A stretch of 64,000 nt of DNA, taken from assembly GCA_944474755.1 (NCBI GenBank), contig OX104125.1, forward strand, positions 42,423,899 to 42,487,898, written 5' to 3'. Below the pieces are notes generated by a model. The model was given only the letters and a program-made list of their open reading frames with translations. It searched no databases and was not told the DNA's origin. This document shows, in pieces, positions 34,681-45,453 of this stretch (position 1 is the first letter of the stretch; each line of letters opens with the position of its first letter). The translations under genes and the position numbers were made by a program. The DNA is from Limnoperna fortunei. Its lineage: Eukaryota; Mollusca; Bivalvia; Mytilida; Modiolidae.

Positions 34681-35341
34681 CCATATTAGGACCTTAAAAC
34701 CCTACAACGAGACGGCTCTCTCTATCTGGGTATCTCTGTAGGTCGAGCACTTCAAATCAGGTATATATCAGAACAAAATTATACATAAGTTACATCAAAT
34801 GTGTGTTACCGGTTTAAAGTAGAAATAAAATTACATTTACTCAAACGACCAATTATTGAACAATAGACATTATTTATTTAATAATGCTTTCAGCTGCTCG
34901 CAAAATAAATTAAAATAAAAACAAATACAGCTTTTCTGTTTATTTAATTGTAAACGATAAATTGATAGCTTTTTAGTCTGTCCAATTATATCGACTATGT
35001 CAACACATTACATCAATTCATATGATATATACATTACAATCGACAAATATATCTGTGCAATATGTTGTACGTGGAAAGGTAACAAATTGTTTGCATTCAT
35101 CCAGTCAACAAAGAGGTTATCTTTTTCCAGGCAGCACAGTGTGATATATTGTCACTTCCGCGTTTCCAGACTGTCTGCCTATGTAATTTCATAGCGTAAG
35201 TTTTATGATATAATTGCTCTCGTTAAGGTAGATGGAAATTTAGTCCGGACTTCAAAATCATGAAAAGTTAGGGCACTTTCAGAAAGTGGCAAAATATAAA
35301 TCGAAATCGGACAGATAAAGAAACATGATGCAAAACGAAAC
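34681..35341. other. Loop of the large inverted repeat, left part
   Basis: Unique AT-rich sequence between the arms with no recognised coding apart from the THAP-like fragment that follows. Confidence 0.5.
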
Positions 35342-35461
35342 ATGCGCTGTGTTGTGCCGGGATGCAATGCCCACAATCAACTTAAATTTATGAAGGTGGT
35401 CGAGTTTATGCCTTTTCTAGCGAGGTTAAAAAAATCCGTGTGATGAGGAAGATGGCCTAAA
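35342..35461 (+). pseudogene. THAP-like zinc-finger N-terminal fragment
   Basis: ATG at 35342 reads MRCVVPGCNAHNQLKF, resembling the C-x4-C opening of a THAP domain. After a one-base shift the sequence reads GRVYAFSSEVKKIRVMRKMA and a stop, which recalls the 'V..F......R..W' stretch of THAP domains, but the invariant Trp is not visible. THAP domains bind DNA and occur in P-type and Kolobok transposases and in host factors. The location in the loop of a large palindrome suggests a decayed transposon. Short and frameshifted; tentative. Confidence 0.35.
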
Positions 35462-35990
35462 TAAATCACGTGATGTGATACATCTTACTATTTATCTTGA
35501 AAAGGGCGGACGGATTGCTCTCACACGACATTAGATTTTAGTCCACAATATATGTTATCAATAATTATTTTTTTATAGTTTGTCATCGAATACATCTTTA
35601 ATTTATAACATACGTTAGACCTAAACAGGTGCTTTGTGTAACTCTCGAGGCCCTTTTTGTAAAAAACATAGGTATAAGAGCACAACAGCAATTAACTGTC
35701 ATTGAATTGTATTATTCGAACTTGCATAAACAATAAACTCAAGCTTTAGCACAAACGAGACGTTAACAAACACTAAATCAACAGGGTAATATATGCACCA
35801 ACAATAACACAAGTTTGTCTTTCAGTAGAAAATTCATTGGTTATCGTAGGTATCAACTGTAGTCCCCTACAAGGCTTTCCGATTGAGATGTGTATAAAAC
35901 GTTGACTAATTGTGCAAATATACTCTTGAAACAAGCAATACTTAATCCGCTTTATCATTTTGTAGTTCAAGTCTCTGCCTTCCCGTTCCA
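35459..35990 (-). repeat. Large inverted repeat, right arm (~532 bp)
   Basis: Complement of 34140-34680 (TTATCTTGAAAAGGGCGG, AACACTAAATCAACAGGG, AATTCATTGGTTATCGTAGG, TTAATCCGCTTTATCATTTT). The minus-strand 88-codon frame at 35773-36039 overlaps this arm and shows no domain. Confidence 0.93.
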
Positions 35991-37246
35991 CAGCGGTAGT
36001 AAATAGAAGTATTTTGAAACGTTTTATGAGTGTATTCAATAAATGAATTTCTAATGCATCTTTACAACATAGCTATTTAGCTGTCTACATATGTTTAACC
36101 CGAACGCTACTTGAGGCAGAATAATAATTCAGTAGAAATACAGTTAACATAACTGTAAAAACACGATACATACAACTGACATAAATATTATTATGAAATA
36201 AAAAGGTATCTGCAAATTTAACCACATCGCATGATGCGCTAAAGTTAGTATCCGCGAAAATAAATACGTATATATACACAGCACTTTATAAAAAATCATC
36301 ATAGCATGATTACATTACGTGCAGCTAAATCAGCAATATTTGTTTTAAGAAAATATCCAGAATAATCCCTTCTTCTGTAACAAGTCTGACTTAGCCTGTG
36401 TATTGATTGTATGTCGTTATTGTGAGAATTGTAATAGATGAAACACAGCTTATCATGTAGTAAACGTTGACAGATATCGTCGTGGAATGAGATGAAAGTA
36501 GCAATTTCCGTTTTCTTTATATTTACGTGAAATGATGTCTATGCTTCTATGTTAAGGTTTCTTATCTTTTAGTTTTTAAACCAGATTTGTTTTAAATCAC
36601 GTTATTTTTATTGTGATATTGTTGAATACTCTCACTTTAGGTGATTTTCTCATACATTTTGGTGACTGATTATAATGGCTTGAGAACGCGTTCAGAATGA
36701 AAATAAAGGTTTATTAAGAGAGAAAACATTTTAGAAATATACAAAGCTTTGCCCAATCCTTTCATCTCATATTCTAAAGAGAACTTTCAGTGCACAAATA
36801 TCCTATAAGGATCATATTTCCTGTTTTATCTTGAGGTGATAATAAAACAATAAATCTAATTAAGTTGGAAAAAGGATATATTATATGTCATCTAATCTGA
36901 ATAATTTGCAAGGAAATTAATTTCATGTCTTTTTATCCAATATCAACGCATTATCATTGATATGAATTCAATTTCATGATGTTTCTGTATTCTATTTCAA
37001 AGCAAAACAAGTAGAATAAAGAACTCGAATGTCACACAGGACGGATGGTTGATCGGATACCAACATCAAATGAGAAATTTTTCGGTTAAATTATTTCAAA
37101 AGTACGAAACAAAAGTAACAACAACACATGAAACTATGTTTTAACAATATAATCAGGTAGACATTTTGAATAAAGGCAGAACGATTTCTAGAATACAGAT
37201 TAAATGCAGATTTAGTACATTTAAAGGAATACTTACTCTTGTGGTG
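35991..37246. other. Intronic stretch, nothing recognised
   Basis: AT-rich sequence with no recognised repeat or gene. Confidence 0.35.
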
Positions 37247-37479
37247 TGGGCTTCGGTGGCCGAGTGGTTAAGTTAAATAATTAATCTACTATTGATTACG
37301 TGATCTGACGTTGCGGGTTAGAGTCTCCATGCGGGCAGGGTGTGCAATCAAATTTGCATTGATAGAGATTATCAGGTTTTGTATCGGTGTTTTTCCTTGG
37401 GTACTTCGTCTTCACTCCAAGTAAAAACTCGACTTCATGATATAGCTGAAACATTGCTGGCGTTAAACACAATTAAAAG
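37247..37479 (+). mobile_element. tRNA-derived SINE
   Basis: GGCTTCGGTGGCCGAGTGG (A-box region), TTGCGGGTTAGAGTCTCC (damaged B-box), GCGGGCAGGGTGTGCAATC, GATATAGCTGAAACATTGCT. The body is diverged over the CTCCGGGTAC part. Confidence 0.85.
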
Positions 37480-38080
37480 AATCCAAAAAGGGTTTGCTTA
37501 CTCATCCTAATATAATTTTCCGTGGCCCTGACAGATTACATCAAAAAAAATAGTACTAATTAAGTTCTACATATTCGTTTATTACTAAAGATTAATATAA
37601 TATGGTACAGTACAAAGACATGTAGATCACAAGATTTATTTGTTTTACATTATAATTACTGGAACAAATGATGCCTAGGACAAATTAGCACGTGTATTCT
37701 TGTGTATCTTATGATAAAATCGTTAAATGTTCTGGTAGATAATTATAAAGTTCGAAATGTCTACAAACATATGGCCTGCCCTAGTGCTACAGACATCTGT
37801 GTTTATTAGTAATGAAAATAAAGGGGTTAATATGCAAGACTAGAAATCACTGTCTTAGGTTGCATAATTATACCTTATACCTAGACACACGTTGTAATTT
37901 ATACTACTTCCTGTGCTATAAGATGTTGATTCATCATTGTAAAAGGATCTTTAATTCGTCTTAACTGCAAAGCTGATTGATAGAAACATACAAGAAACAA
38001 ATGGCATATGCGGGTGTTAATCATAGATCGGTCACTGCTGTTGACTACTTAATATATTCAAACAAAGGTTTGTTGTAACT
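37480..38080. other. Intronic stretch, nothing recognised
   Basis: No features recognised. Confidence 0.35.
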
Positions 38081-38380
38081 ATCTTTATATTATCACTTCA
38101 GAAGTCTTATGGTCGTCTTCATGACTTAATTGACCGATATGGGAAATCTAACTCTCTAATACGATCGTACATTTCCTCTGAGTCATAAACTTTTTTCTTT
38201 TAACTTCTTTCAATACATGACAATAAATAACTAGACGGTGTCTATTTATATCGACAGGAAATTCGGGTTACTCAGTTTCTGTTTTTGTGTTTTTGGTTTT
38301 TGTTACGTGTTGTATATGTTTGTCTCTACCAGGATTTATAATTGTCCCTTGACTTGTCAGTTTCATTCCTTTTTCTTTCA
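38081..38380 (+). repeat. Dispersed repeat, family B: retroelement ORF tail plus 3' UTR
   Basis: In frame from about 38093 it reads SLQKSYGRLHDLIDRYGKS and stops at TAA 38186-38188. I recognise 'GR..DL.DRYG' as the C-terminal tail of a reverse-transcriptase ORF family frequent in bivalve genomes. The T-rich 3' part (GGGTTACTCAGTTTCTG, TTTTGGTTTTTGTTACGTG, AATTGTCCCTTGACTTG) is the family B untranslated tail. The reverse-strand copy at 51393-51640 reads YGRLNDLIDRYGKS. Confidence 0.55.
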
Positions 38381-38422
38381 TTAAGAGACAAAAATATGTT
38401 TATATTCATTAACATATCAGAC

Positions 38423-38699
38423 TTAAGGTATCCGACCCATAATTGACCACGTGATCATATTTGGTGTCCCGGATGTCCATTGTTTGTCAATGGAGCAGAC
38501 TTCGGTAATGTTCGGCAAACATCGGAACTACTATTTGAGCAACTAAATTTTTTTCTCAAAACTGTTAACATTGACTCAAAGTAAAACAATATATTTACTT
38601 TGTATCATTAATTAATAATATATTGAGTAAATAAATTTGCATTTCTTGGTCTAAAAATAAAATTAAACGGTGACTTCAATTATGGGTCGGATACCTTAA
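38423..38699 (-). mobile_element. TTAA-flanked MITE, copy 2 (opposite orientation)
   Basis: Same element as 33121-33396, reversed. TTAA at 38423-38426 and 38696-38699. Terminal repeats GGTATCCGACCCATAATTGA and complement are intact here. Internal sequence is similar, with AT-run differences. Confidence 0.88.
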
Positions 38700-38954
38700 T
38701 TCAAAGTTTACTATATCTTAATACTTTTTAAGGTCTGTTTACTGGTCTGCTTTCAACAACGTAGTTGCTTTACCAACAAAGAAGAATAAACTGCAAAGAT
38801 TTGTAATACCTAAATTTCATATATTATTACTTTTTAATTCGACGGTGGATGACACTTATAATTGATTGTCTTTTCTATGCATATAAGACAAACTTGCCTT
38901 ATATTAAATCCAACTATTGTCAGAACGTCTGATTACCAGATCGAATATCAAAGG
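38700..38954. other. Short intronic stretch, nothing recognised
   Basis: No features recognised. Confidence 0.35.
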
Positions 38955-39045
38955 CTGCGAACATAAAAGGCGTAAAGCCGGAACATAAATGGCGTAAAAT
39001 CCGAACATCAATGGAATAATGCCCCGAACATAAAAGTCGTAAAGC
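38955..39045 (+). repeat. Minisatellite, about 22 bp x 4
   Basis: Variants of CGAACATAAAAGGCGTAAAG, each with small changes (CGGAACATAAATGGCGTAAA; CGAACATCAATGGAATAATG; CGAACATAAAAGTCGTAAAG). Confidence 0.85.
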
Positions 39046-39299
39046 TTTACAATAATAAATATTAAAAACATATCCGCACAGAGATTGTTTATTTAAAAAA
39101 AACGAGATTATCGCGCCTACTTCTGGTAAAATGTTGTCTATGAGCTATATATGTACGATAAAATTAAAATAAACACTTATATAAACATATTAACGAAAAT
39201 TTTGTCACTTAATCATTCTTCTTTTAGTTTTTTAGAAACTTTCAATAGTTTTATCATATTGTCATTGATTTGCTTTAGTGTTTTGATGGGTAGTCCGGG

Positions 39300-39475
39300 T
39301 AGCTTGGCATGATTACGGTATTCAACACTGACTTAAAGCATATTGTTTATGTACTTGACTGCAAGTTTAATTCACAAGACTTGCTTGTTTTCGTGCTAAA
39401 GGTTGCACACTAATGGGGTACTCCTGCTTTCCCCCATATAACAAGTGAATGAAATAAAAAGTGGCGTTAATTACA
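39300..39475 (+). mobile_element. Highly degenerate SINE
   Basis: Order of weak matches: TATTCAACACTGACTT, TTGACTGCAAGTTTAATTCACAAGAC, GGGGTACTCCTGCTTTCCCC and AAAGTGGCGTTAA follow the SINE consensus order. No A- or B-box is readable. Confidence 0.45.
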
Positions 39476-39949
39476 ATTTAAACAATTTATTCTGAGTTTT
39501 GAATCTTTTTTATAACCTGCTATATTGGTAGTTATCGTCTTTCTAAATACGTCGATCAAATGTGTTTGGTTAAAACATTACAAAGAAAAAAGGTAAGATT
39601 TAATTGAAAGGCAAAGCGATAAGCTTTCATAAGAAGTTCAATAAGATATATTAAGTATATTGGGCTGTCCTGACTTTTTGCCTTTGCACTTTCAATACTA
39701 TAAATATAATTATTCTCAGATGGTTTTTCTTCTACATTATCCTTCTTTTCTTTATTTCTTTGTGTCTTGTATTGTTTATGAAGTGATGTCTAGATGTGTG
39801 GAAAGAGGAATACCTTTTTAATGATTCTGTATTGTGCATGTGTTGCTTTTGGGGGTTTAAACTTGTCTACACGCCTTTGTTGTTCGGGTATTGCAAATAA
39901 AACTGAAATGGCTGGAAAGGTATGTTCTAACTAGGTTGATTTCATCTTT
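39476..39949. other. Intronic stretch, nothing recognised
   Basis: T-rich segment around 39710-39790 only. Confidence 0.35.
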
Positions 39950-40145
39950 GCAGATGTTCTGTCGTTGTCGCCAATTCCATTGGGATCTCTCAAATACGAT
40001 CAGACATTTTTGCTGAGTCATATGAAGTCTATACTGCTCCAGAATTTAACTTTTTCCAATAAATGACAATGATTGACTCAAAGGGTGACTTATTAGAGGC
40101 AGACACTGCTTACTCGTCCCTAGAACGAATTATCGTACCCTCGCT
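39950..40145 (+). repeat. Dispersed repeat, family B fragment
   Basis: CAAATACGATCAGACATTTT, TGCTGAGTCATATG and AGAGGCAGACACTGCTTACT match parts of the copies at 38081, 42725 and 27436. Confidence 0.5.
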
Positions 40146-40794
40146 CTTTGAAGAAGGTACAAATTAAGTCCTAGTACTCGTATTGTAGCAGTGCACGAGT
40201 GAATCGCTCCCGGCACTTTGATGTCAAAAAGAAGTTGCATATATATTTAGACATGGTTAATCTTGATATCTTTCTACAGTGTCACCATTTTTTTTAAATC
40301 AGTTACGTGTTTAAAATCGATCATTATTGATAAGTGATGATAGTTATTGCCGTTTTTAATCACCTGCTGTGCGTTGTGTGTTTAATGACATAAGTGTTTC
40401 GTTTTGATTACGTTTACTACATGAAAAACTTGAGAAAACCGAAACTGAATGGCGTGTTGCATCTTGGAAGGTATTCTTGCTACGAAATGGTTGTTATAGT
40501 ATGCAAATTAGCACGTTTATAATAAAATTAGGTCACATTATCCATATACGGAAATGATCAACATTGAATTTTCCACGTGCATCTTCAAAGACGAAAAAAG
40601 GAATTTCTTCAATATAGATCGTTTACCGTTAGTTTGGCAATGTCTGAAGCTTTATAACGTAAAGAAGATGAATATTATGTTTGAATTTTGTATAAATAGA
40701 CCGAAGTTATAATTTTTTATTTGCAACATTACAAGCAAGCAATTGGACTGAATTCTGCCGTTAATCCGACAAATTCGGTCTAACTCCTCCGCAG
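40146..40794. other. Intronic stretch, nothing recognised
   Basis: No features recognised. Confidence 0.35.
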
Positions 40795-40910
40795 CTTTCA
40801 ATGGTTTGTATTGGGTTCGGGTTACTTAGTTTTAATCGTCACTCAGCTCTTGTTGTTCGGTCAGATGCCTTGAAATTTTTTGTGTTGATGATACTATTTT
40901 AAGTAAGATG
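40795..40910 (+). repeat. Dispersed repeat, family B fragment
   Basis: ATGGTTTGTATTGGGTTCGG, TTACTTAGTTTT and CTCTTGTTGTTCGGTCAG parallel 27480-27605. Confidence 0.5.
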
Positions 40911-40921
40911 TTTTTGTCAAC

Positions 40922-41034
40922 GTTTGTTTTGTTTTTTTTTTTTTTTTATTTATTTTTTGGTTTTTTTTTTTTTTTGTTTTTTTTTTTTGTGTTTTTGTTG
41001 GTTTTTTTTTTTTTTTTTTTTTTTTTATTTATTT
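40922..41034 (+). repeat. Poly-T / T-rich tract
   Basis: About 110 bp, nearly all T with scattered G and A. It lies directly before the 70-bp minisatellite and after a family B fragment, as the trace of a retroelement tail or slippage might. Confidence 0.92.
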
Positions 41035-41735
41035 ACCTGTTGTTCTGTGAATCGTGAGACTTGTGTTTGGATTATCGCCCTTTCCTGATTTATCATTATT
41101 TCCTAAAGTGATTAATTGCATTGAAAGATTTGATTTGGATTATCTACTCTTGATTTGTAATTTTGTCTTTAAGTGATAAATAGAATTCTGAGGTTGTGAG
41201 GTTTTGTTTGGATTTCTCCCCTTGGTGAGTTTTTGTCTGTCTTTTAGTAATTCATTGAAGTGTGAGGTTTGTGTTTAGATTATCTCCTCTTTGTTTTTTG
41301 TTATTGTATCTTAACGTGATTAATAGAATTATGAGGTTTTTATTTGGAGTATCTCCCCTTAGTGATTTGTTATTCTGTAATTTAGTGAATAATTGAAGTG
41401 TGAGATTTTTGTTTTGATTATCTACTCTTTGTGATTTTTTGTTTTATCGTTAGTAATTAATATTATTATAAGGTTTTGTTTGGATAATCTCCCCTTGGTT
41501 GATTTGTTGTTCTGTCGTTTAGTGATTAATTGAAGTGTTAGGAGTATCTCCTTTTGGTGAGTTGTTATTATGTCGTTTAATAAAATTATGTTGCTATTTT
41601 GTCCTCTAGTGATTAATGGATTTTGATATTTGTTTGATTATCGCCTCTGGGTAATTTATTGTTGTGTATCGTAGTGAATAATTTAATGACCATGTGTGTG
41701 TGTGTGGCTATCTCCTCTTTGATCTCTTTCTTTTT
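41035..41735 (+). repeat. Diverged ~70-bp minisatellite, about 10 copies
   Basis: Recurring anchors TTTAGTGATTAATTGAAGTG, TGAGGTTTTGTTTGGAT, TATCTCCCCTTGGTGA and TTGTTATTCTGTCG every 66-74 bp. Units alternate between 'AATTGAAGTGTGAGG' and 'AATAGAATTATGAGG', a dimer of about 140 bp. Strongly strand-biased (T and G over A and C). Divergence is high, so the array is old. Confidence 0.85.
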
Positions 41736-42131
41736 GTAGCCTTAAAGATGTATAGCAATGAATTCTCGCTGGTAAATAAGGTATTTTCTCTTTATGCAAG
41801 TCGTGAGGTCAAAAAACGTTAAGCTTTGTTTCGTAGTACGGCGGGTCCGTGAATGTCCAAAACATACATTAAAGTCTGTACCAACAACAAAACCTCTTTG
41901 CTCCAAGTTTCTAGTGATTTTTTAAAGATTTTGTCTTTCTTTATCCCATAATGAGTCATTGTTTTAGCTTGTTATCCTTGAATTTAGCTGATTAGACGTT
42001 TGAAAATTATTCAAATAAGCAGTCCCCAATATTGTCAGTTTGAAAAGTAATATTTCAATTATAAAAGCATACGAACGAAAGCATTAAAACAACGTTGGAT
42101 TAAAATAACGTTATGTGTGATTAGTACTTTT
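41736..42131. other. Intronic stretch, nothing recognised
   Basis: No features recognised. Confidence 0.35.
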
Positions 42132-42143
42132 TCGACTGTAACG

Positions 42144-42407
42144 GGGGCCTCGGTGGCCGAGTGGTCAAGGTAGTTCGTCTACTATTAATCACGTGGTCTG
42201 TCAACACTGAGATTGCGGGTTCGATTCTCACTGCAGGCAGGGTGTACTCGACTCCAATCTTAATTGACAAGGATTGCCAGTTTTCCTACCGCAGGTCGGG
42301 GGTTCTCTCCGGGTACTCCGGCTTCCTCCCCCAATAAAAACTGGACGCCATGAAATAGCTGAAAAATTGCTGAAAGTGGCGTTAAAACACCATTCAAACA
42401 AAACAAA
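42144..42407 (+). mobile_element. tRNA-derived SINE, complete reference copy
   Basis: 264 bp with a perfect 12-bp target-site duplication TCGACTGTAACG (42132-42143 and 42408-42419). A-box-like TGGCCGAGTGG at 42154-42164 and B-box-like GGGTTCGATTCTC at 42217-42229 form an internal RNA polymerase III promoter. Then TTGACAAGGATTGCCAGTTT, TCTCCGGGTACTCCGGCTTC, GACGCCATGAAATAGCTG, AAAGTGGCG and a CAAACAAAA tail. The tRNA-like head, conserved central body and tail suggest one of the broad invertebrate SINE superfamilies (MetaSINE-like); the exact family is not assigned. Confidence 0.94.
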
Positions 42408-42724
42408 TCGACTGTAACGCTAATTTTCATAATCCCATCAATTATAAATGTATGGCAGTAAGTGACATAAACCAACACCACCTTGATACCTACAAATTCA
42501 TTTTGATATGAATAATTCCTTGCCATATGTAATCGAATTAATAAAGTAACTTTTTGTGTAAAAAATGTATTGTTGGTAAATAACTAGCCATCAATTATAA
42601 GTTACATTGAAGAAATATTTCCATTTCTCTGAGACAACTTAAAGCATTTTTTTAAAAAAAAGTGTCCGTTTCCTAGAAGATGCCATACAAATACATATTA
42701 ACGTAAGTGAGGTTAAGATGATTA

Positions 42725-42835
42725 AAAAGATTACCAAATACGATCTGACATTTTCGCTGAGTCATAGGTAGTGTTTCCTATTCCTGGATTTGAATTTTTC
42801 CATGACATGATAATGAGTAACTCAATTGTTTTTGT
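42725..42835 (+). repeat. Dispersed repeat, family B fragment
   Basis: CCAAATACGATCTGACATTT, TCGCTGAGTCATAGG and a TTTCCATGACATGATAATGA block match 39990-40080 and 38160-38235. Confidence 0.5.
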
Positions 42836-43583
42836 TATATTGTCTCCTGAACCACTGACTACTATGATACTTTAAACACGAGTTTGCGAGAAGTATGAAA
42901 GGTAGATAGTGTATAGATTGATAATAATCGTACTTCGTAGTTTACAAAACTATCATCGTTTTTGGTATCATATCTTCGTTTTCGCTCCGGCCAACGAAGC
43001 TGTTTTTTTTTTCGGTTCTACGCGTTTTATATGATGATGACTACATCTTCAAGAAACATGGTACAGTTACACTGGCAATATGGTGTAGGGCTGATCCATT
43101 ATATTTCACGCTTTGGTGTTAACCTGTCTACCAATGTGTGCCAGGCGGGACATTAGTGTCGCAAAGACACATTTTTAGTTACTTAAATGCTCGAATGTAA
43201 ATCATGTGGCTTTATTGGATTTTATGTGTACCACTAAACGTGGCACAAGAAAAAAAACTGCTGAATATTCACATACATATTCTTTCACCATAAACAAATT
43301 ATATTTTATTGAGTACTAAAATCGTGGCCTTCCTGTCCTAAGAAGTAATTATGAATATTCACCAATCATAATAATTTTACGAATTTTACAATCTAAATAA
43401 AACTCAATATATATGTATTATTGATATTTGTACTTGATCTGATTGATTGATTGTTGTTTGCGTCCAGCAATCAATATTTCAGCTGTATCCAGGCTGTGAA
43501 CCAAACAACTTCTTAGGGACAATTATTGTGATTTACTTATTTTCTACCGTGCATTGAAGAACATCACTTACAATATTTAAATT
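42836..43583. other. Intronic stretch, nothing firm
   Basis: A segment at 43448-43500 (GATTGTTGTTTGCGTCCAGC) weakly resembles a reverse SINE 3' end but is too short to call. Confidence 0.3.
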
Positions 43584-43640
43584 AACTCGGTGCCACAAAA
43601 TTAACTCAGTGCCACAAAATTAACTCAGTGCCACAAAATT
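43584..43640 (+). repeat. 19-bp tandem repeat x 3
   Basis: ATTAACTCAGTGCCACAAA three times, the first with one G for A. Confidence 0.93.
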
Positions 43641-43890
43641 AAAACAGATGATATAGTTATTAACTATTAACCGCTTTACTAGTTATCATCATTGTATCAG
43701 AAAACGTTTAGCTTGGTTTCCTTGAGATAAACAGAATTTAATTGTTTTTTGTTTGTTTGTTTTATGGTGTTTAACGACACTTTCAGCAATTTTTCATGGC
43801 ATCCAGTTTTTATTGTGGGAGGATGCCGGAGTACCTGGAGAAAACCCCCGACCTTCGGTAGGAAAACAGGCACTCCTTGTCAAAAAAGAT
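43637..43890 (+). repeat. Inverted duplicate, left partner (with 53745-53999)
   Basis: About 105 bp of non-SINE sequence (ACAGATGATATAGTTATTAA, ACCGCTTTACTAGTT, TTTAGCTTGGTTTCCTTGAG) plus the adjoining SINE end is present as a reverse complement at 53745-53999. Homology beyond the SINE shows a duplicated block rather than two independent SINE insertions. Confidence 0.87.
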
Positions 43891-44003
43891 TGGAGTCGAG
43901 CACACCATGTCTGCAGTGAAAATCAAACCCGCAATCTCAGTGTTGACAGACCAAGTGATCAATAGTAGACAAACTACCTTAACCACTCGAACACCGAGGC
44001 CCC
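43750..44003 (-). mobile_element. tRNA-derived SINE, reverse, full-length
   Basis: ATGGTGTTTAACGACACTTT (tail complement) to CTACCTTAACCACTCG and CACCGAGGCCCC (A-box end). B-box complement AAATCAAACCCGCAATCTCA. All parts are present. Confidence 0.92.
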
Positions 44004-44181
44004 AGAATACAATGTGCTTTTTAACCTTCAAGGTATACTTCTTTGGTAGCATTATGCTCATTCCACGAGTAATGAGAATATAGTTAAAGGTAATCTAAAT
44101 TATACAAAATTCTGCGTCACCCACAGTAAAATAATAATCCACTTCCTGCCATAGTAGAAAGTATATAAGAGTAAGAATACA

Positions 44182-44502
44182 CAATCTCCACGCAAAGGAT
44201 TCTGGGTATCCTACGTCAACCACAATCACCTCTGCCATATCATTGGTTGACATTGTGAGAGATATCTCTCATGGCTGATAAGCTTCGCTTATAAACGCAG
44301 TTATTTTAATGTAAAACTGTATAAAAAGTGTATAAAAAGACTATATAAAAATAAATAAGATCTCGTATATTATTTTACAAACATTGTTCTTTGTTTACAA
44401 ACGTCACGGGCAGACGACAAATGTAGTCCCGCATTAAATGGAGGATGACGTGTGGCAGAGGTTATATCTGGGAACCAGTTATGTTCTCTGTGCCGGAGAG
44501 TG
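44182..44502 (-). mobile_element. Intact MITE with 9-bp target-site duplication, reverse
   Basis: 321 bp, same element as 28862-29179, reversed. Perfect 9-bp direct repeat AAGAATACA at 44173-44181 and 44503-44511. Ends CAATCTCCACGC and GTGCCGGAGAGTG. One copy of the segment that became the 58-bp array lies at about 44240-44300. Confidence 0.9.
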
Positions 44503-44511
44503 AAGAATACA

Positions 44512-44884
44512 ATGCCTTAAAGATGGAAAAACTTCAAATATTAATTGCATGAAATCTTTTAATTCCTTTTCCAAAAATCTCATTTACTTCGCGCAATAGA
44601 TAAATCTTGTTATAATGAGCTTTGAAATAGTACAGATGCTTTCTAGCTACTTCTAATTTCCGTTGTCGACGAAATCGAAATACAGTTTGAAAATCTTTTA
44701 ATATGGTGCAAGACACGTTATTAAACGTAATAAAACGCGGCAATAAACCTTCCAAAAATAGGGTTTTTTTTAAAACTTCCATTAAGAGCTTTTTAAATTT
44801 TGTAATTGCATTGTATGTTAAATGCGATTATTGAATACACCTATCACTGACTAATGTTTTATCATGATTCCTGAGCATTTTCAT
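44512..44884. other. Intronic stretch, nothing recognised
   Basis: A minus-strand 82-codon frame (44534-44782) has no recognised domain. Confidence 0.35.
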
Positions 44885-44914
44885 CAACACACCAGCCAAC
44901 ATACTAGAGAAATG

Positions 44915-44995
44915 GAATCGGGAGGTTTTACATGTCATTACATGTAAAACTCACCATTTTTATTCAAATCCCTGTACCAAGTCAGGACCACTATT
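44915..44995 (-). repeat. Dispersed repeat, family A fragment, reverse
   Basis: ATCGGGAGGTTTTACATG and CCTGTACCAAGTCAGGACC match the complement of the 3' half of the copy at 12470-12710. Confidence 0.45.
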
Positions 44996-45009
44996 ATTGA
45001 CAGATGCTC

Positions 45010-45300
45010 TATAGTAATCAGTCTGTCCGTCCGTCTCTGCGTCAGTCCGTCTGTGCGTCCGTCCGAAAAATATCATGTCTGAGTTTTAACTTTTTTATCT
45101 TTTGCAGGTAGGCTTTTGGCATTTGGTATGTGGGTAGAAAATATCAAGATAATGTGTCGCATCGCATGGTTGATAACTTTTAACCTTGACCCCAAGGTCG
45201 GCGGGGCCTACAGAGATGGATACCATCTCACAAGTTTTAGTTGTTTGTTTCCGTGTTTGCTGGTGTCTTGGACATTGGTTAGAGGATTTTCTTTTTTACG
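45010..45300 (+). repeat. Probable dispersed repeat with (GTCC)-rich start
   Basis: GTCTGTCCGTCCGTCTCTGC and further GTCCG repeats at 45022-45065, then GATAACTTTTAACCTTGACC and CGGGGCCTACAGAGATGG. The type is seen often in invertebrate genomes; no second copy lies in this window. Confidence 0.35.
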
Positions 45301-45453
45301 TCTCCCTAGCGTTCGGCATTTTGTTGTAAGGTTACGTAAAAAGGGTAGCATGAAAATGTGGTAATAGTCATGTATTTAATATGTACATCTGCTAAATATT
45401 TTGAGCTATTATCAGTTGAAACCTTCAGTAGAATAGGCGAATAATTATAGATT

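Noticed and set aside
42144..42230. A functional tRNA gene
   Set aside because: A- and B-box-like motifs are present, but the sequence continues into a SINE body with target duplications and recurs many times; no proper cloverleaf end is evident.
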